This document shows positions 44,904 to 55,939 of a DNA stretch of 64,000 nucleotides, one piece after another. Under the pieces are notes generated by a model. The model was not told the origin of the DNA and did no database searches. It saw only the letters and a list, made by a program, of their open reading frames with translations. The DNA is from Druceiella hillmani (lineage: Eukaryota > Arthropoda > Insecta > Lepidoptera > Hepialidae). The stretch is taken from NCBI GenBank assembly GCA_039881145.1, contig JAYKKI010000060.1:5580501-5644500 (forward strand). The letters run 5' to 3'. Numbering within the stretch: position 1 is the stretch's first letter; each line of letters starts with the position of its first letter. Both the position numbers and the translations under genes were made by a program.

Positions 44904-45605
44904 TCAATTGAAGCGATGACCTCCATCTACAATGGGATAATACTGATGCTGGCCGTTGTGAAACTGTGTTACAGGAAGGTCAAGGTCAACTCTTTGTTGC
45001 GTAGGGCCCTGATTTGCGAAACCTTGATAATAGGGTTGTGGGTTAATATACTGAATAGGACCAGGCTCATTCTGTATGAAGCGATTTGTAGTGTAGCGTG
45101 AATGGGGAAGACCTTGAGGCTGTATTAGGTAGACTGGCCGTGGTACGAACAGCTGCCGCTCGTTTTGCACGTTCTGTTGATATTGATTCTGATAGTATTG
45201 AGGCACGTTCTCCGTTCTGTAGTATATCTCCATGGAAGGCTGAATGTCCAAGGTGGTCTTCGGTTTCTGCTCTACGTTTTCGCTCTTTGTTTGCTCCTTG
45301 TTGTTGATAAGCTGTTGGTTTTTGGGTGGTAGAAATTCATCGGCCCTTCTATGCACTTGCGATGGTAGAGCAGATTGCGTGAGCTGATATCGGGCATCGT
45401 TAACATTGAAAGGTGCCTCGAATTGATTGCGTTGATCGCTCTCCAGGTTGGAAGAGGTACGGATGGGTGCCAAATGGGGCCTGTAGGTTGTCGGCTTTAT
45501 GTTGTCCCGCTGGTTGGTGCCATATTTACTCTGGCCTCTGTTCGATTGGTGCTTCGATGTGGATGAGGATGGGGATGCTGTGTCTAGGAGCGCTTGGTTT
45601 CGCTT
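44904..45605 (-). CDS. Gln/Pro/Tyr-rich terminal exon, gene unrecognised
   Basis: Minus strand. A strong acceptor (CCTGTTGTTGCAG) precedes AAG CGA AAC, and the stop TGA is at 44904-44906, giving 233 codons in phase 0. The frame hits a stop shortly upstream of the acceptor and there is no Met at the start, so splicing from an upstream exon is required. The product is hydrophilic and low-complexity: Ser/Thr/Asn at the start (SPSSSTSKHQSNRGQSKYG), then Gln/Tyr/Pro-rich (YYQNQYQQNVQNERQLFVPR, INPQPYYQGFANQGPTQQRV), ending HQYYPIVDGGHRFN. GC and codon use are clearly coding-like against the AT-rich background. It resembles insect extracellular or cuticle-type disordered proteins only in composition. 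It may be a separate gene nested near Skeletor, or an alternative last exon of Skeletor, whose next exon also starts in phase 0. Confidence 0.72.
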   Translation of the reverse strand, partial: KRNQALLDTASPSSSTSKHQSNRGQSKYGTNQRDNIKPTTYRPHLAPIRTSSNLESDQRNQFEAPFNVNDARYQLTQSALPSQVHRRADEFLPPKNQQLINNKEQTKSENVEQKPKTTLDIQPSMEIYYRTENVPQYYQNQYQQNVQNERQLFVPRPVYLIQPQGLPHSRYTTNRFIQNEPGPIQYINPQPYYQGFANQGPTQQRVDLDLPVTQFHNGQHQYYPIVDGGHRFN

Positions 45606-45615
45606 CTGCAACAAC

Positions 45616-45735
45616 AGGAAATTTGGTGCTCTTCACATCAACTACGCTACTTCATACAGAGCTTCTGGTTGTGGAGTTAGTGGAGCCTATGGTGCTTTGA
45701 AAACTTGTCCTAATGGTTACTTTGTTAGTGTTTAG
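45616..45735 (+). pseudogene. Small coding-like plus-strand segment ending in TAG
   Basis: On the plus strand, after an AACAACAG acceptor-like site, the frame reads KFGALHINYATSYRASGCGV then SGAYGALKTCPNGYFVSV and a TAG stop at 45733-45735. Codons are balanced (GGT, GCT, TGT, AAC), unlike the flanking AT-rich DNA, and the two Cys plus small-residue pattern looks like the end of a secreted protein. No matching upstream exon was found, and it lies directly beside the minus-strand exon that ends at 45605. It could be the last exon of a plus-strand gene or an orphaned fragment. Confidence 0.3.
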
Positions 45736-46989
45736 TGTATCTATGATTATACTCGTTTCGATGTAGCAAACGATGGAATATTTGTAGATTTTCTTATAAA
45801 TTCAGAGTCTATATTTTCCTATCAGGCTGTCTTCGGGCAATGAAGCCAGTAATAACTAATCGAATTTTCTGTTATATTTTAAACAAGTTTTGTAGTTTTG
45901 TTATTAGATCTTATCTTAAGTCTTTGAGTATATGCTTTCAATTGTTTTTTTGCGATTTTTCAATTACATATAGACCATTAAGTGTCATGATCAATTTATG
46001 TTAGTTACGGTCAATGTTTCAATCATCAATTTTGTCCAGTATTTAAATGAAAAATATTCAAAAACTGTATTTAATCACTTTTCGCCAAGCTACATCAAAT
46101 CGAGTATAAATATGTTAAAAAGAAAATGTTCTACAGTCGACTATACATACCCTAAAATGAATGTTACAGCTCGGCAATTTGCTACGATAATGTTCGTAAC
46201 GCTGTAGCAAAAACCACCCCTAATTTCGCTCATCAAATAATTTTGCTACGAAACCAATTGGACTAGGCCGAGTTGGGGTTGTTGTAGAAATTAATTAACC
46301 ATTTCATATCACGTGTTCACCGCTCATGTTTATTTCGATTTGAAACTATTTACAATACCGTATAATCAGAAGAAGAAATTATTAATTTTACAGATATTAG
46401 TAAAAATTTAAGTTTATAAATAACCAGTAGACATTTTGGTAACATTCTTATCCTTTCTTTACTTTAAATAATTCATTACCTCGAGGATTGTGGAAGAGAG
46501 AGGACGAATTTGTATTTATTAGTTTATTTAATAAAATAATAATAAAACACCTATAGGACTGACAACATTAAGCTTATATTAAAAAGTAACTTGGCATCAT
46601 TACCTGTCGTAAGCAGTGGTAGTTAACCGGGACGTCTTGACCGTGAAAAGTATGGGAAAGACTATTTCATAATTACATTTGTCAATTTTGTTTTAATTTT
46701 TTGCTAAATTTTTTTGCACATTAGTTTAATTTTCTTTATTCCAATTATTTTAATAAAAAATTTAATAAAATTGTATTATTAATTTTTACACAACGAGTAA
46801 ATTAAAACAATTTATTTTCTCTAAATTTTGAATAAATCTGTGCACTTTAAACTCTCAGTAGTACGGCTATGTATTTACATTGTCTTAAAATATTCGGAAA
46901 ATCTCATATTTATATCTACATATTATGTGCTAGGAATATAAGGGAATTAGACTATGGTTAAATTCTACTTATAAATACTCTTACCTTTA

Positions 46990-47480
46990 GGTGAACTCCT
47001 TCATCATGCAACATTATTTACAATAAAAAAAAATTATTTAATATTGTAAGTATTACGTTTATTATTAAGACATTGTGAAGTAGAATACCCACTTTTAATA
47101 CCAACAAGTTTTATAATTAGAGATAGTATTTCAATATAAGCAAGTAAGAATCTGAAGCTTAAATTTTACAGGCGTCAATGCCAATCAATTTGACTAAGAC
47201 GTTGTCTGCCAAATACTTCGATAGAGTATCATTGCGAACTCCTTCATTATGCAACATTATTTAGAATTAAAAAATTGATTTAATATTGTAAGTATCAATT
47301 TTCTTATTAAGGTATTGTGAAGTAGAATACCCACTTTTAATATCAACGAGTTTGATAATTATAGATATTAAGTAGTTCAATATAAGCAAGTAGGAAACTG
47401 AAACTTAAATTTTACAAGCGTCAATGCCAATCAATTTGGCTAATATGTTATCTATCAACGACTTTGACAGAGTATCATTA
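46990..47480. repeat. Tandem duplication, ~244 bp, 2 copies
   Basis: GAACTCCTTCATCATGCAAC (46992) recurs as GAACTCCTTCATTATGCAAC (47236). Both units continue with a TTAATATTGTAAGTAT block, TGTGAAGTAGAATACCCACT, and CGTCAATGCCAATCAATTTG. Confidence 0.88.
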
Positions 47481-48699
47481 AACGTATTATTTTATAAATA
47501 TCAATTTGAGTTGCATCTATATTTATACATTCGTTGAAACTTGGCATATTCCAAATATCAACGTAATTGTTGGTTAAAAATAAGGCATTCTTCCTTTCGA
47601 ATTGATCAGCAATTATTTACATAATATTTACACATCATGTCTTGTAATTTGTAGATATTGTAAACAAAAATACTACATTAATTTCGTCAAATTATTTACA
47701 TTCTTGTCATGAAAAATACTAAAAAAAACAATACAAAAAAATTAAACGTGACTTCCGTATTTTATGTTCGCATGTTATCATATAAAATAGTATTATTAAA
47801 AAAATATATGCGACTGTAATATCTATATGATGAGTTATGTTGCCATGCACTTGTTATATTATATGAAATAAACTACGTATATTACATCATAAAGAGTTTC
47901 CAAATATTAAATGGTCAACAACGGTAAAATTATTTGCAAATAATTTTCTGCCCTATAGAAAAGAATATTTTTATTGCAACTTTTTTATATGTACTATAGT
48001 TTAGTAACAGTACTTGTTTAAACAATTACAATGGATGTGAAAAAGAATGTTCGATCGCCAGCGAATTTGACGAAGGTACCAGAGTTTTCAATTAGATAAT
48101 TTTTTGGAATTTACCGTCAAATAACTGTACAAATCTATTTAGTTTTACGAAAATTATTGTGAAAATTAAAAACGATTCAAAACAGCTAAAAAGAAAAAGA
48201 CGCGCGCCTACGCGCGGACGCGTTTTTGTGCGTTAGGAGAGCGTGTGAACTAAATATGACCTTATCTTGAACACGGTTTTTGATGGTATTCACTTACAAA
48301 AACTATATATACATATAATATATTTTTGACGGTATTACGATTTGTTTATAAAAGTGTGTATCATCGATTAATAATAATAAATCAGATTTTTGGAAAATTT
48401 TTTATCATCACAATATTTTCTCCAATTTGTAAAACAAACAAAATTTTCTTATTAAAAATTTTATATCTTATCGGGTAAATGTTAATAAGAGTGACTTAAA
48501 TTTATTTATTTCCATTTCAGTTTCAAACTTTTCGTTCCCTTTAACAAATTTTAAAGTACACGAACTTAATTTGTGTAAAATGACAATTGGTTGATAAACA
48601 CAATATTAAATATTGTGAATGAAGTATGCGTCATTTCGTCTAATACAGGAAAATTTTCACATTAAAAAACATAGTAATTTTTAAGCAAAGGAGATATCA

Positions 48700-49015
48700 A
48701 AACATTCTACAAACGCACCAGTTTTTAATCATAGAATACACAAGATATCCTACAAACGCGCCTATTTTTAATCATAAAACACACAAAAACATTCTGCAAG
48801 CGCGCTTGTTTTTAAACATAGAATACTCAAAAAATTCCTACAAACGCGCCTGTTTTTAATCATAGAATACAAAACCATTCTACAAACATACCTGTTTTTA
48901 AGCATAAAGTACACAAACAAATTCTACAAACGCGCTTGTTTTTAAGCATAGAATACTCAAAAACATTGTACAGACGCGCCTGTTTTTAAGCACAGAATAC
49001 ACACAATCATTCAAC
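48700..49015. repeat. Tandem repeat, ~43 bp, 7 copies
   Basis: The unit is ATTCTACAAACGCGCCTGTT followed by TTTAATCATAGAATACACAA, with starts at about 48704, 48747, 48790, 48834, 48877, 48921 and 48965. The CG-rich ACGCGC word stands out against the AT-rich surroundings. Confidence 0.88.
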
Positions 49016-49549
49016 AATATTTAAATATCATACACGAATATATATAGTAACTGAAACGACAAATTTGTTTGTTTGTTTCTTCGGGTTAATGTGGGGAGCC
49101 ACACGACTGATTTTAAAAATTTCTTTTTGTCTCTATTTTGCATAAGATTATAGGCTGTATATCATAATTACTACTATTCATAGAGTATTTTCCGAAAATC
49201 GGAGTACACAAATTAATTGTCGCAATGGATAGAAGGATCCATTCGTTAACTGATCATTCCAAGTATTCCCCCAACATACCCCCTACCTCAACGACCGATA
49301 TCATTTAATAAGCGGAGTGGAAGAATTTAATAGTCGCAAGCAAATAACAGCATAATTAAGAAATTTTATCAGACGATACTTTTATACCATCGTTTATAAT
49401 TCATAAGAAAATTGCTTTATACGCGAGAACCTACAGAATTTCCAAAAACTTGAATTCCCAACACTTGAAAGAATTCGCCACATTGCATGAAATATAGCAG
49501 AAATGTTTATAAGCTAAAATAAAATTAAGGTCTTTAGATGTTAAATGTA

Positions 49550-50104
49550 TTATTTTACATAAATATCTCCCTGAGACTATTCAAGTGTCAACTAAACTGA
49601 TCACTAACTTAAGTGGAAATAATCATTTCAGTATTTTTAATTTCTTCTAAAAAAATTAACAGACAGTAAATGAAAGTGTAAATATTATTCAATTTCTAGA
49701 GAGTGCTCTGTTGTGAAAATTAAAACGATTGAAAACAGCTAAAATTATTTTACATAAATATCTCCCTGAGACTATTCAAGTGTCAACTAAACTGATCATT
49801 AACTTAAGGGGAAATAATCATTTCAGTATTTTTAATTTCTTCTAAAAAAATTAACAGACAGTTAATGCAAGTGTAAATATTATTCAGTTTCTAGAGAGTG
49901 CCCTGTTGTCTAAATTAAAAACGATTCAAAACAGCTAAAATTATTTTACATAAATATCTCCCTGAGACAATTTAAGTGTCAAATAAACTGATCATTAACT
50001 TAAGGGGAAATAATCATTTCAGTATTTTTAATTTCTTCTAAAAAAATTAACAGACAGTAAATGCAAGTGTAAATATTCTTCAATTTCTAGAGAGTGCTCT
50101 GTGC
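49550..50104. repeat. Tandem array, 194 bp, 3 copies
   Basis: Units begin at about 49550, 49745 and 49939 with TTATTTTACATAAATATCTC, followed by CCTGAGACTATTCAAGTGTC, GGAAATAATCATTTCAGTAT and TTTCTAGAGAGTGC. The copies are about 95% alike by eye. Confidence 0.92.
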
Positions 50105-50419
50105 CGTTAGGACTATCTGCATCTCCAATGCAATTGACGAAAGTGCTACCTACTGAAGTATATATGCAGCGAGTCAGATGTTGCAGTAAATACACATGAT
50201 GCATTTAAGTTTTGTTTTTGCTAGATGTTACTTAACTAGTAATATATTTTGTAATATTACAGATTAAGCAATATTTAAGTTAGAAATATATCGTGTCGAT
50301 AATCATGTAAGTTAGGAACTTTTGGTGTCATTTTCAGAGATTAGTTACATAATTAAAAACCTAAAATTTTCGTACTTCCTATTTTCAAAACCTTGACTTT
50401 AATATACATTTTCATATTT

Positions 50420-50686
50420 AAATGAAACTACGTGATGTGGTATTATTTCTACTTTCTTTTAGTTCTTTACCACAACCTAGGTTTCGTTGTATTACAAGAT
50501 CTTCAGGTGGGCTATTAGCAAAGATTGCAAAGATTACTAATAGCCCACCTGAAGATGTTGTAATAGAACGAAGCCTAGGTCGTGGTAAAGAACTTAAAGA
50601 AAGTAGAAATAATACTACATCACGTAGTTTCATTAAATTGTGAATAATGAATTTCTACAAAATTAACGTCAAATATAATCAATACA
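50420..50686. mobile_element. Foldback element, copy 4 (most complete palindrome)
   Basis: The left arm starts AATGAAACTACGTGATGTGG and the right arm ends CATCACGTAGTTTCATTAAA, then TTGTGAATAATGAATTTCTA and an AATTAACGTCAAATATAAT end. The arms are about 100 bases with few mismatches around a short AAAGATTGCAAAGATTACTA centre. No ORF of its own. Each strand carries a hammerhead-like core. On the minus strand (about 50470-50510) the key words CTGAAGA, CGAAAC and the flanking CCAC/GTGG are intact. On the plus strand GAAA is mutated to GAAG. Confidence 0.85.
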
Positions 50687-50745
50687 TTTTCATATTAATT
50701 TTCAAATTAATATTCTTTCAGATTTTCTTAACCAAACTCATTATT

Positions 50746-50805
50746 ATTTCTTTTTGATTACTTCACTAATATTAATAAACATTAGGAAAGTAATCAAAAA
50801 GAAAT
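50746..50805. repeat. 16-bp perfect inverted repeat
   Basis: ATTTCTTTTTGATTAC (50746-50761) pairs exactly with 50790-50805 across a 28-base AT-rich loop. Immediately downstream of foldback copy 4. Confidence 0.75.
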
Positions 50806-51049
50806 AGTCACCTCTGCTAACTAGGGGATAGTCCCTTTATTAGCAATCAAATTCTTTATTTATAACTTTCAAGTTATAAAATAATTGGTTATTTAATTAA
50901 TATTAGCAATTAACTTTAAAAATTGCTTCAGGAATTGTTTATGAACTGTACAATAAAGTTCGCTCGGATTCTTGGCAGATCAGTATCTTCTGATTGCGCT
51001 TACGAAATGTATTTTCCAACGGTTAAATGGAAATATTTAGTTCTCTAAT

Positions 51050-53330
51050 TTGTTAAAAAGAAGCTCATCGTACATAATAACTTCCTGCATTCGCGTAGTA
51101 ATCATATTTTGTAACACCGTCTCATCTAGAACCAATTTATATCAGAATTCCCAACTTTCTCACGGTATTGCTTAAGGCTACTCAATCACTCGATTGATTC
51201 AGTTGCATCACCTTGTCGTTTGTTTTTGATGAGTAAGAGTAAGTTTTGAAACGTGTCATCCTTGTTTATAGCGTCATTAAATTTATATGTTATATGTATG
51301 TTAAAAGAAGCCCTTCGTATCTAATTATTTCCAGCATTTCACGTAGTAATCATATTTTGTAATACCGTCTCATCTAGAAGCGATTTATATTAGAATTCTC
51401 AACTTTCTCACGGTATTGCTTGAGGCTACTCAATCACTCGATTGATTCGGTTGCATCACCTTGTCGTTTGTTTTTGATAAGTAAGGGTAAGTTTTGAAAC
51501 GTGTCATCATTGTTTATAGCGTCATTAAATTTAGTAGTTGTTATATGTATGTTAAAAGAAGCCCTTCGTACCTAATTATTTCCTGCATTCGCGTAGTAAT
51601 CATATTTTGTAATATTGTCTCATCGAAAACCGATTTATATAAGAAATCCCAACTTTCTCACGGTATTGCGTAAGGCTACTCAATCACTCGATTGTTTCGG
51701 TTGCATCACCTTTTGATTTGTTTTTGATAAGTAAGAGTAAGTTTTGAAACGTGTCATCCTTGTTTATAGCGTCATTAAATTTAGTAGTTGTTATATGTAT
51801 GTTAAAAGAAGCCCTTCGTACCTAATAACTTCCTATATTCGCGTAGTAATCATATTTTGTAATATTGTCTCATCTAAAACCGATTTATATAAGAATTCCC
51901 AACTTTCTCACGGTATTACTTGAGGCTACTCAATCACTCGATTGATTCGGTTGCATCACCTTTTGATTTGTTTTTGATAAGTAAGGGTAAGTTTTGAAAC
52001 GTGTCATCCTTGTTTATAGCGTCATTAAATTTAGTAGTTGTTATATTTATGTTAAACTTATTTCTATTATCACCATTGAAACGCGAGCGTGTACAAATAT
52101 AATGACTCTCTAATGTTTTTTTTAAATTTTGTTAAAAAGAAGCTTTTTGTACCTAATAACTTCCTATATTCGCGTAGTAGTCAAATTTTGTAATATTGTC
52201 TCATCTAAAACCGATTTATATAAGAATTCCCAACTTTCTCACGGTATTACTTGAGGCTACTCAATCACTCAATTGTTTCGGTTGCATCACCTTTTGATTT
52301 GTTTTTGATAAGTAAGGGTAAGTTTTGAAACGTGTCATCATTGTTTATAGCGTAATTAAATTTAGTAGTTGTTATATGTATGTTAAAAGAAGCCCTTCGT
52401 ACCTAATTATTTCCTGCATTCGCGTAGTAATCATATTTTGTAACACCGTCTCATCTAGAAGCGATTTATATTAGAATTCCCATCTTTCTCACGGTATTGC
52501 TTAAGGCTACTCAATCATTCGATTGATTCAGTTGCATCACCTTGTCGTTTGTTTTTGATAAGGAAGAGTAAGTTTTGAAACGTGTCATCATTGTTTATAG
52601 CGTCATTAAATTTAGTAGTTGTTATATGTATGTTAAACTTATTTCTATTATCATCATTGAAACGTGAGCGTGTATAAATATAATAACTCTCCAATGTTTA
52701 TTTTATTTTGCTAAAAAGAAGCGTACCTAATAACTTCTTGTATTCGCGTAATAATCATGTTTTATAATACTGTCTCATCGAAAACCGATTTATATCAGAA
52801 TTATCAACTTTCTCACGGTATCGCTTGGGGCTGCTCAATCACTCGATTGATTCGTTTGCATCACCTTGTCGTTTGTTTTTGATGAGTAAGAGTAAATAAT
52901 ATTGGAACGTGTCATCATTGTTTCTAGCGTCATTAAATTTAGTAGCTGTTAAATTTGTCGTAAACTTATTTCTATTATCATCGTTGAGACATGAGCGTAT
53001 ACAAATATGTATAATGATTCTCTAACGTTTTCTAGTTTGTTAAAGAGAAGCTCTTCGTATCTAATAACTTCCTGCATTCGCCACCTGTATTCGTGCCTAA
53101 TAACTTCCTGTATCAGAATTCCCAACTTTCTCACCGGTACTGCTTGATGCTGCTCAATCATTTGATTGATTCAGTAACATCACCTTGTGGTTTTTTTTGA
53201 TGAGTAAGAGTAAGTTTTCAAACATGTCATTATTGTTTGTAGCGTCATTAAATTTAGTAGCTGTTAAATTTATTTCTGTTATCGTCATTGACACGTAAGC
53301 GTATATAAATATAATGTTTCTCTAATTATA
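51050..53330. repeat. Tandem array, ~245 bp, about 8-9 copies
   Basis: Units contain CGCGTAGTAATCATATTTTG (about 51094, 51346, 51592, 51840, 52172, 52427, 52745, decayed near 53078), CCCAACTTTCTCACGGTATT, GCTACTCAATCACTCGATTG, GTTGCATCACCTTGTCGTTT and TTTTGAAACGTGTCATC. Spacing is 245 to 250 bp, but two or three units carry an extra ~60-80 bp block (TTATTTCTATTATCACCATT with GAAACGCGAGCGTG), giving ~325 bp. Homogeneity is highest in the centre. Confidence 0.92.
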
Positions 53331-54759
53331 TATAAAGTTTATTCTTATTAATATATCAATACCAATTCCCTTTAAATGTTTGTGTGTGGCTTTGTTTATA
53401 CAGTACCTTCGTAGTGTGTAGTAGGTTCTATTCGGACTTACAGATTTTATTTATGACATGTATTGATATTAAGTCTATTTACAAAATGAAAATATATATT
53501 TATAAGCTTTTACGTGAAACTGTGATGAACACAAGATGGAAAAGGACAATTTTTATTCCAACTTTTGCCCTTTTTTTGTTTGATTGGTTGTTCTACATCA
53601 ATTTTTTTTTCTTCTTTTAATTTCAGATGAAATAAAGTTTTAACGACAAATCCCCTTAAGCTATTTTCTGACCTTGTTCTGATACTTTCCAATTAGTTCA
53701 CTCATCTTTCTACTGCTACAGAAAACGGGGTTCATGCAAACATTACGACGTCACTGTTATAGGAGAAGTTACTCTCCTTGCTGTTTATCTTTTTCTCATA
53801 TTTCCCAATAATTCATTTTCTAGTCTATTTTCGCCTTCAACACTTCAATTTAATGACATTTTAGTCGAAACGATTTTCTTTTAAATTATAATGCTTTAAG
53901 CTTTTAAGCTATCCGTTTATGCTATAGGATTTCTCGCTTCTTCCGGCGCATATTTTTCGTTGCGTTACAGTTTGCTGATATTATGAACGATTTAAAAATA
54001 ATATTTTCATTCATGTTAATTTATAACAGATGGCTGGATTCATAGTTTGTTGCATTTTCAACTTCAACTAGAAAATCAAAACTTTCAATTGTTTATTGTA
54101 TTTAATAAATTAAAATGAATTCTTTATCGCATTTTCATGTATGAACTGAAAGAAATCCTGAGAAAGAGCTACATACGTACTGAAAGCGTTAAAATAAAAC
54201 TTACTTATAATCAATATTATTTCGTAAGTTTAGGTTAAGTTAGATTATATTTTCATATGAAAAACGCGATAAATTTTACACTCAGTTTTTAATTAGGAAA
54301 TTTCAGACAATTTAATATTGTCTTATAATTTTTGTTATTAACATATAACTAGTTTATATATACAACTAGTATCCTTCTATAACTAGTATCCTGCTATAAC
54401 TAGTATCCTTTATAGATTTCTGTAATAACCTGTTATGTACAAATTGAACTTATATTACGACTATTCGTTCAGGTTTAGTTAACTACAAACAAAAGTTTAA
54501 ACGTTTATCCTACAAAGTGTTTCCATTAAACTATTTATAAATGCTAACTTAATTTTTCACCGTAGTATTATATTGCCCAATATATATTTTTCAGTTAAAA
54601 AAACAATAGAATTTCTAAAAAATGTAAGCTCTAGGGTGATCACCATCATTTTCCTATAATCAAATATTATCATCCATAATATTTTAAAATTATTTGGTTT
54701 AGTACGTTCAAACATAAGGTAAGATATGAAGGGCGGGAGGATGCTCTTTTGAAAAATAT

Positions 54760-54960
54760 CTTATTTTTACCCGACTACGGCGTAGCAAAGAAAGGTCACG
54801 TATGAATATATGTATCTATGTATGGATGTTTAATCTTAGCCCAAAAACTGCTAAACCAATTTAAGCAAATAAATATCAATCGGTTTGTATTAAATGTAAC
54901 AGTATCATAGGCTAGGTTTTTAGAGACAAAAGATCATTTTAGCAAACTTACCATAAAAAA
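54760..54960 (+). mobile_element. Possible retroelement tail fragment
   Basis: It begins TACCCGACTACGGCGTAGCA, with TGTATCTATGTATGGATGTT and AAAACTGCTAAACCAATTTA, a phrase series typical of certain insect dispersed repeats. A second CCCGACTACGTCG phrase lies at 55178, about 410 bases away. Class not assigned. Confidence 0.4.
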
Positions 54961-55364
54961 CAAAATTGTAAGAAAATGTTTTCGCGTATCTTATCGCCAA
55001 GTTCAAATTTTATTCGGCACGTCTTAAAAAATAATTATGAGATTACTTCAAGCATGTTTCCATAAAAATGATCAAACAATAAAAATACTAAGTTGTACAT
55101 ACACCCGGTTTCGAACTATGTGTATAAAAATAAGTTACCAAAAATGGTAAAATAAAAACGAAACTAAAAAATTAAAACCCGACTACGTCGAAAAAAACCG
55201 AAAAGTAGAAAAACAAGTTAAGTAATCATATTTCACTGAAAGATAATTGTCACTGAATTGTGAAGCCGTAGGCAACGTTCAGTTTTGATATATGTTCTGC
55301 CGGAAAAAATATGAACATCTTAAAACTGAACGTAGAAAATTACTCTCCTACCTAAATGTTATAA

Positions 55365-55590
55365 TTATCCGTTGCTTAGTTACAGAGTTATTAAGCATGA
55401 CAAATTTTATACTTATCCGTTGCTTAGTTACAGAGTTATTAAGCACGACAAATTTTATACTTATCCGTTGCTTAGTTATAGAGTCACTATGCACCACAAA
55501 TTTTATACTTATCAGTTGCTTAGTTACAGAGTTATTAAGCACGACAAAATTTATACTTATTCGTTGCTTGCTTACAGAGTTATTAAGTAA
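55365..55590. repeat. Tandem repeat, 48 bp, 5 copies, open on both strands
   Basis: The unit is CCGTTGCTTAGTTACAGAGT followed by TATTAAGCACGACAAATTTTATACTTAT, starting at about 55369, 55417, 55465, 55512 and 55560. Because 48 is a multiple of 3, frames on both strands stay open (plus: LIRCLVTELLSTTNFI; minus: NNSVTKQRISIKFVVL). I treat it as a non-coding array. Confidence 0.88.
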
Positions 55591-55768
55591 CAAATGTCCA
55601 AACTTCTTAACATTAGTATTATGAAGCACCTGAGGCACATCTAAATATAAAGTTAGACCAATAAAATTGTATCTGCTATTAAATTACTATAAGACGTCTT
55701 TTTTTTTAAATATTGTTTCACAATAATTGAAAGAAATTGTTTTTCATTCCACACTGGATACGTCTTCC

Positions 55769-55850
55769 AACTTAAAGGCCACCTTACTCGCTGGTTATTT
55801 GGAAATTACATTTTTCATAATTTCCAAATAAACAGTGAGCCTTTAAGTTT
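55769..55850. repeat. Imperfect hairpin, pre-miRNA-like
   Basis: Left AACTTAAAGG (55769) and GGTTATTTGGAAATTA pair with right TAATTTCCAAATAA and CCTTTAAGTT across a CATTTTTCA loop. An 8-base asymmetric bulge and two mismatches occur in the stem. It could be a miRNA precursor or a MITE remnant. Confidence 0.6.
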
Positions 55851-55939
55851 GAATCCAATTCCCAATTGGTCGATTTTATTTTTAAAATCCTCTTGAAATT
55901 TTTATTGACATTTCAGTCTTATGAAACAATTTATCGATA

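Larger units (their letters stand above)
45736..50419. other. Gene-free stretch with tandem arrays
   Basis: No supported exon. It contains a 244-bp duplication (46990-47480), a ~43-bp array (48700-49015) and a 194-bp array (49550-50104). Upstream exons of the Gln/Pro-rich gene should be here or further right; none was identified with confidence. Confidence 0.55.
50687..55939. other. Gene-free stretch dominated by a ~245-bp array
   Basis: No supported exon. It contains the array at 51050-53330, an 18-bp triplet repeat at 54355-54420 (ACTAGTATCC words), a retroelement-like tail near 54760-54960, a 48-bp array (55365-55590) and an imperfect hairpin (55769-55850). Confidence 0.55.

Noticed and set aside
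44916..45566. Several plus-strand open frames opposite the Gln/Pro-rich exon
   Set aside because: They are antisense shadows of a GC-richer coding exon. Only the segment after 45615 lies outside the exon and was kept as a separate observation.
48700..49015. CRISPR-like regular repeats
   Set aside because: The units are contiguous tandem copies without unique spacers, in a eukaryotic genome; it is a minisatellite.
50418..50643. Two overlapping frames on opposite strands (MKLRDVVLFLLSLSSLP...)
   Set aside because: They are nearly the same peptide because the DNA is a palindrome. The frame arises from the element arms and is not conserved in other copies.
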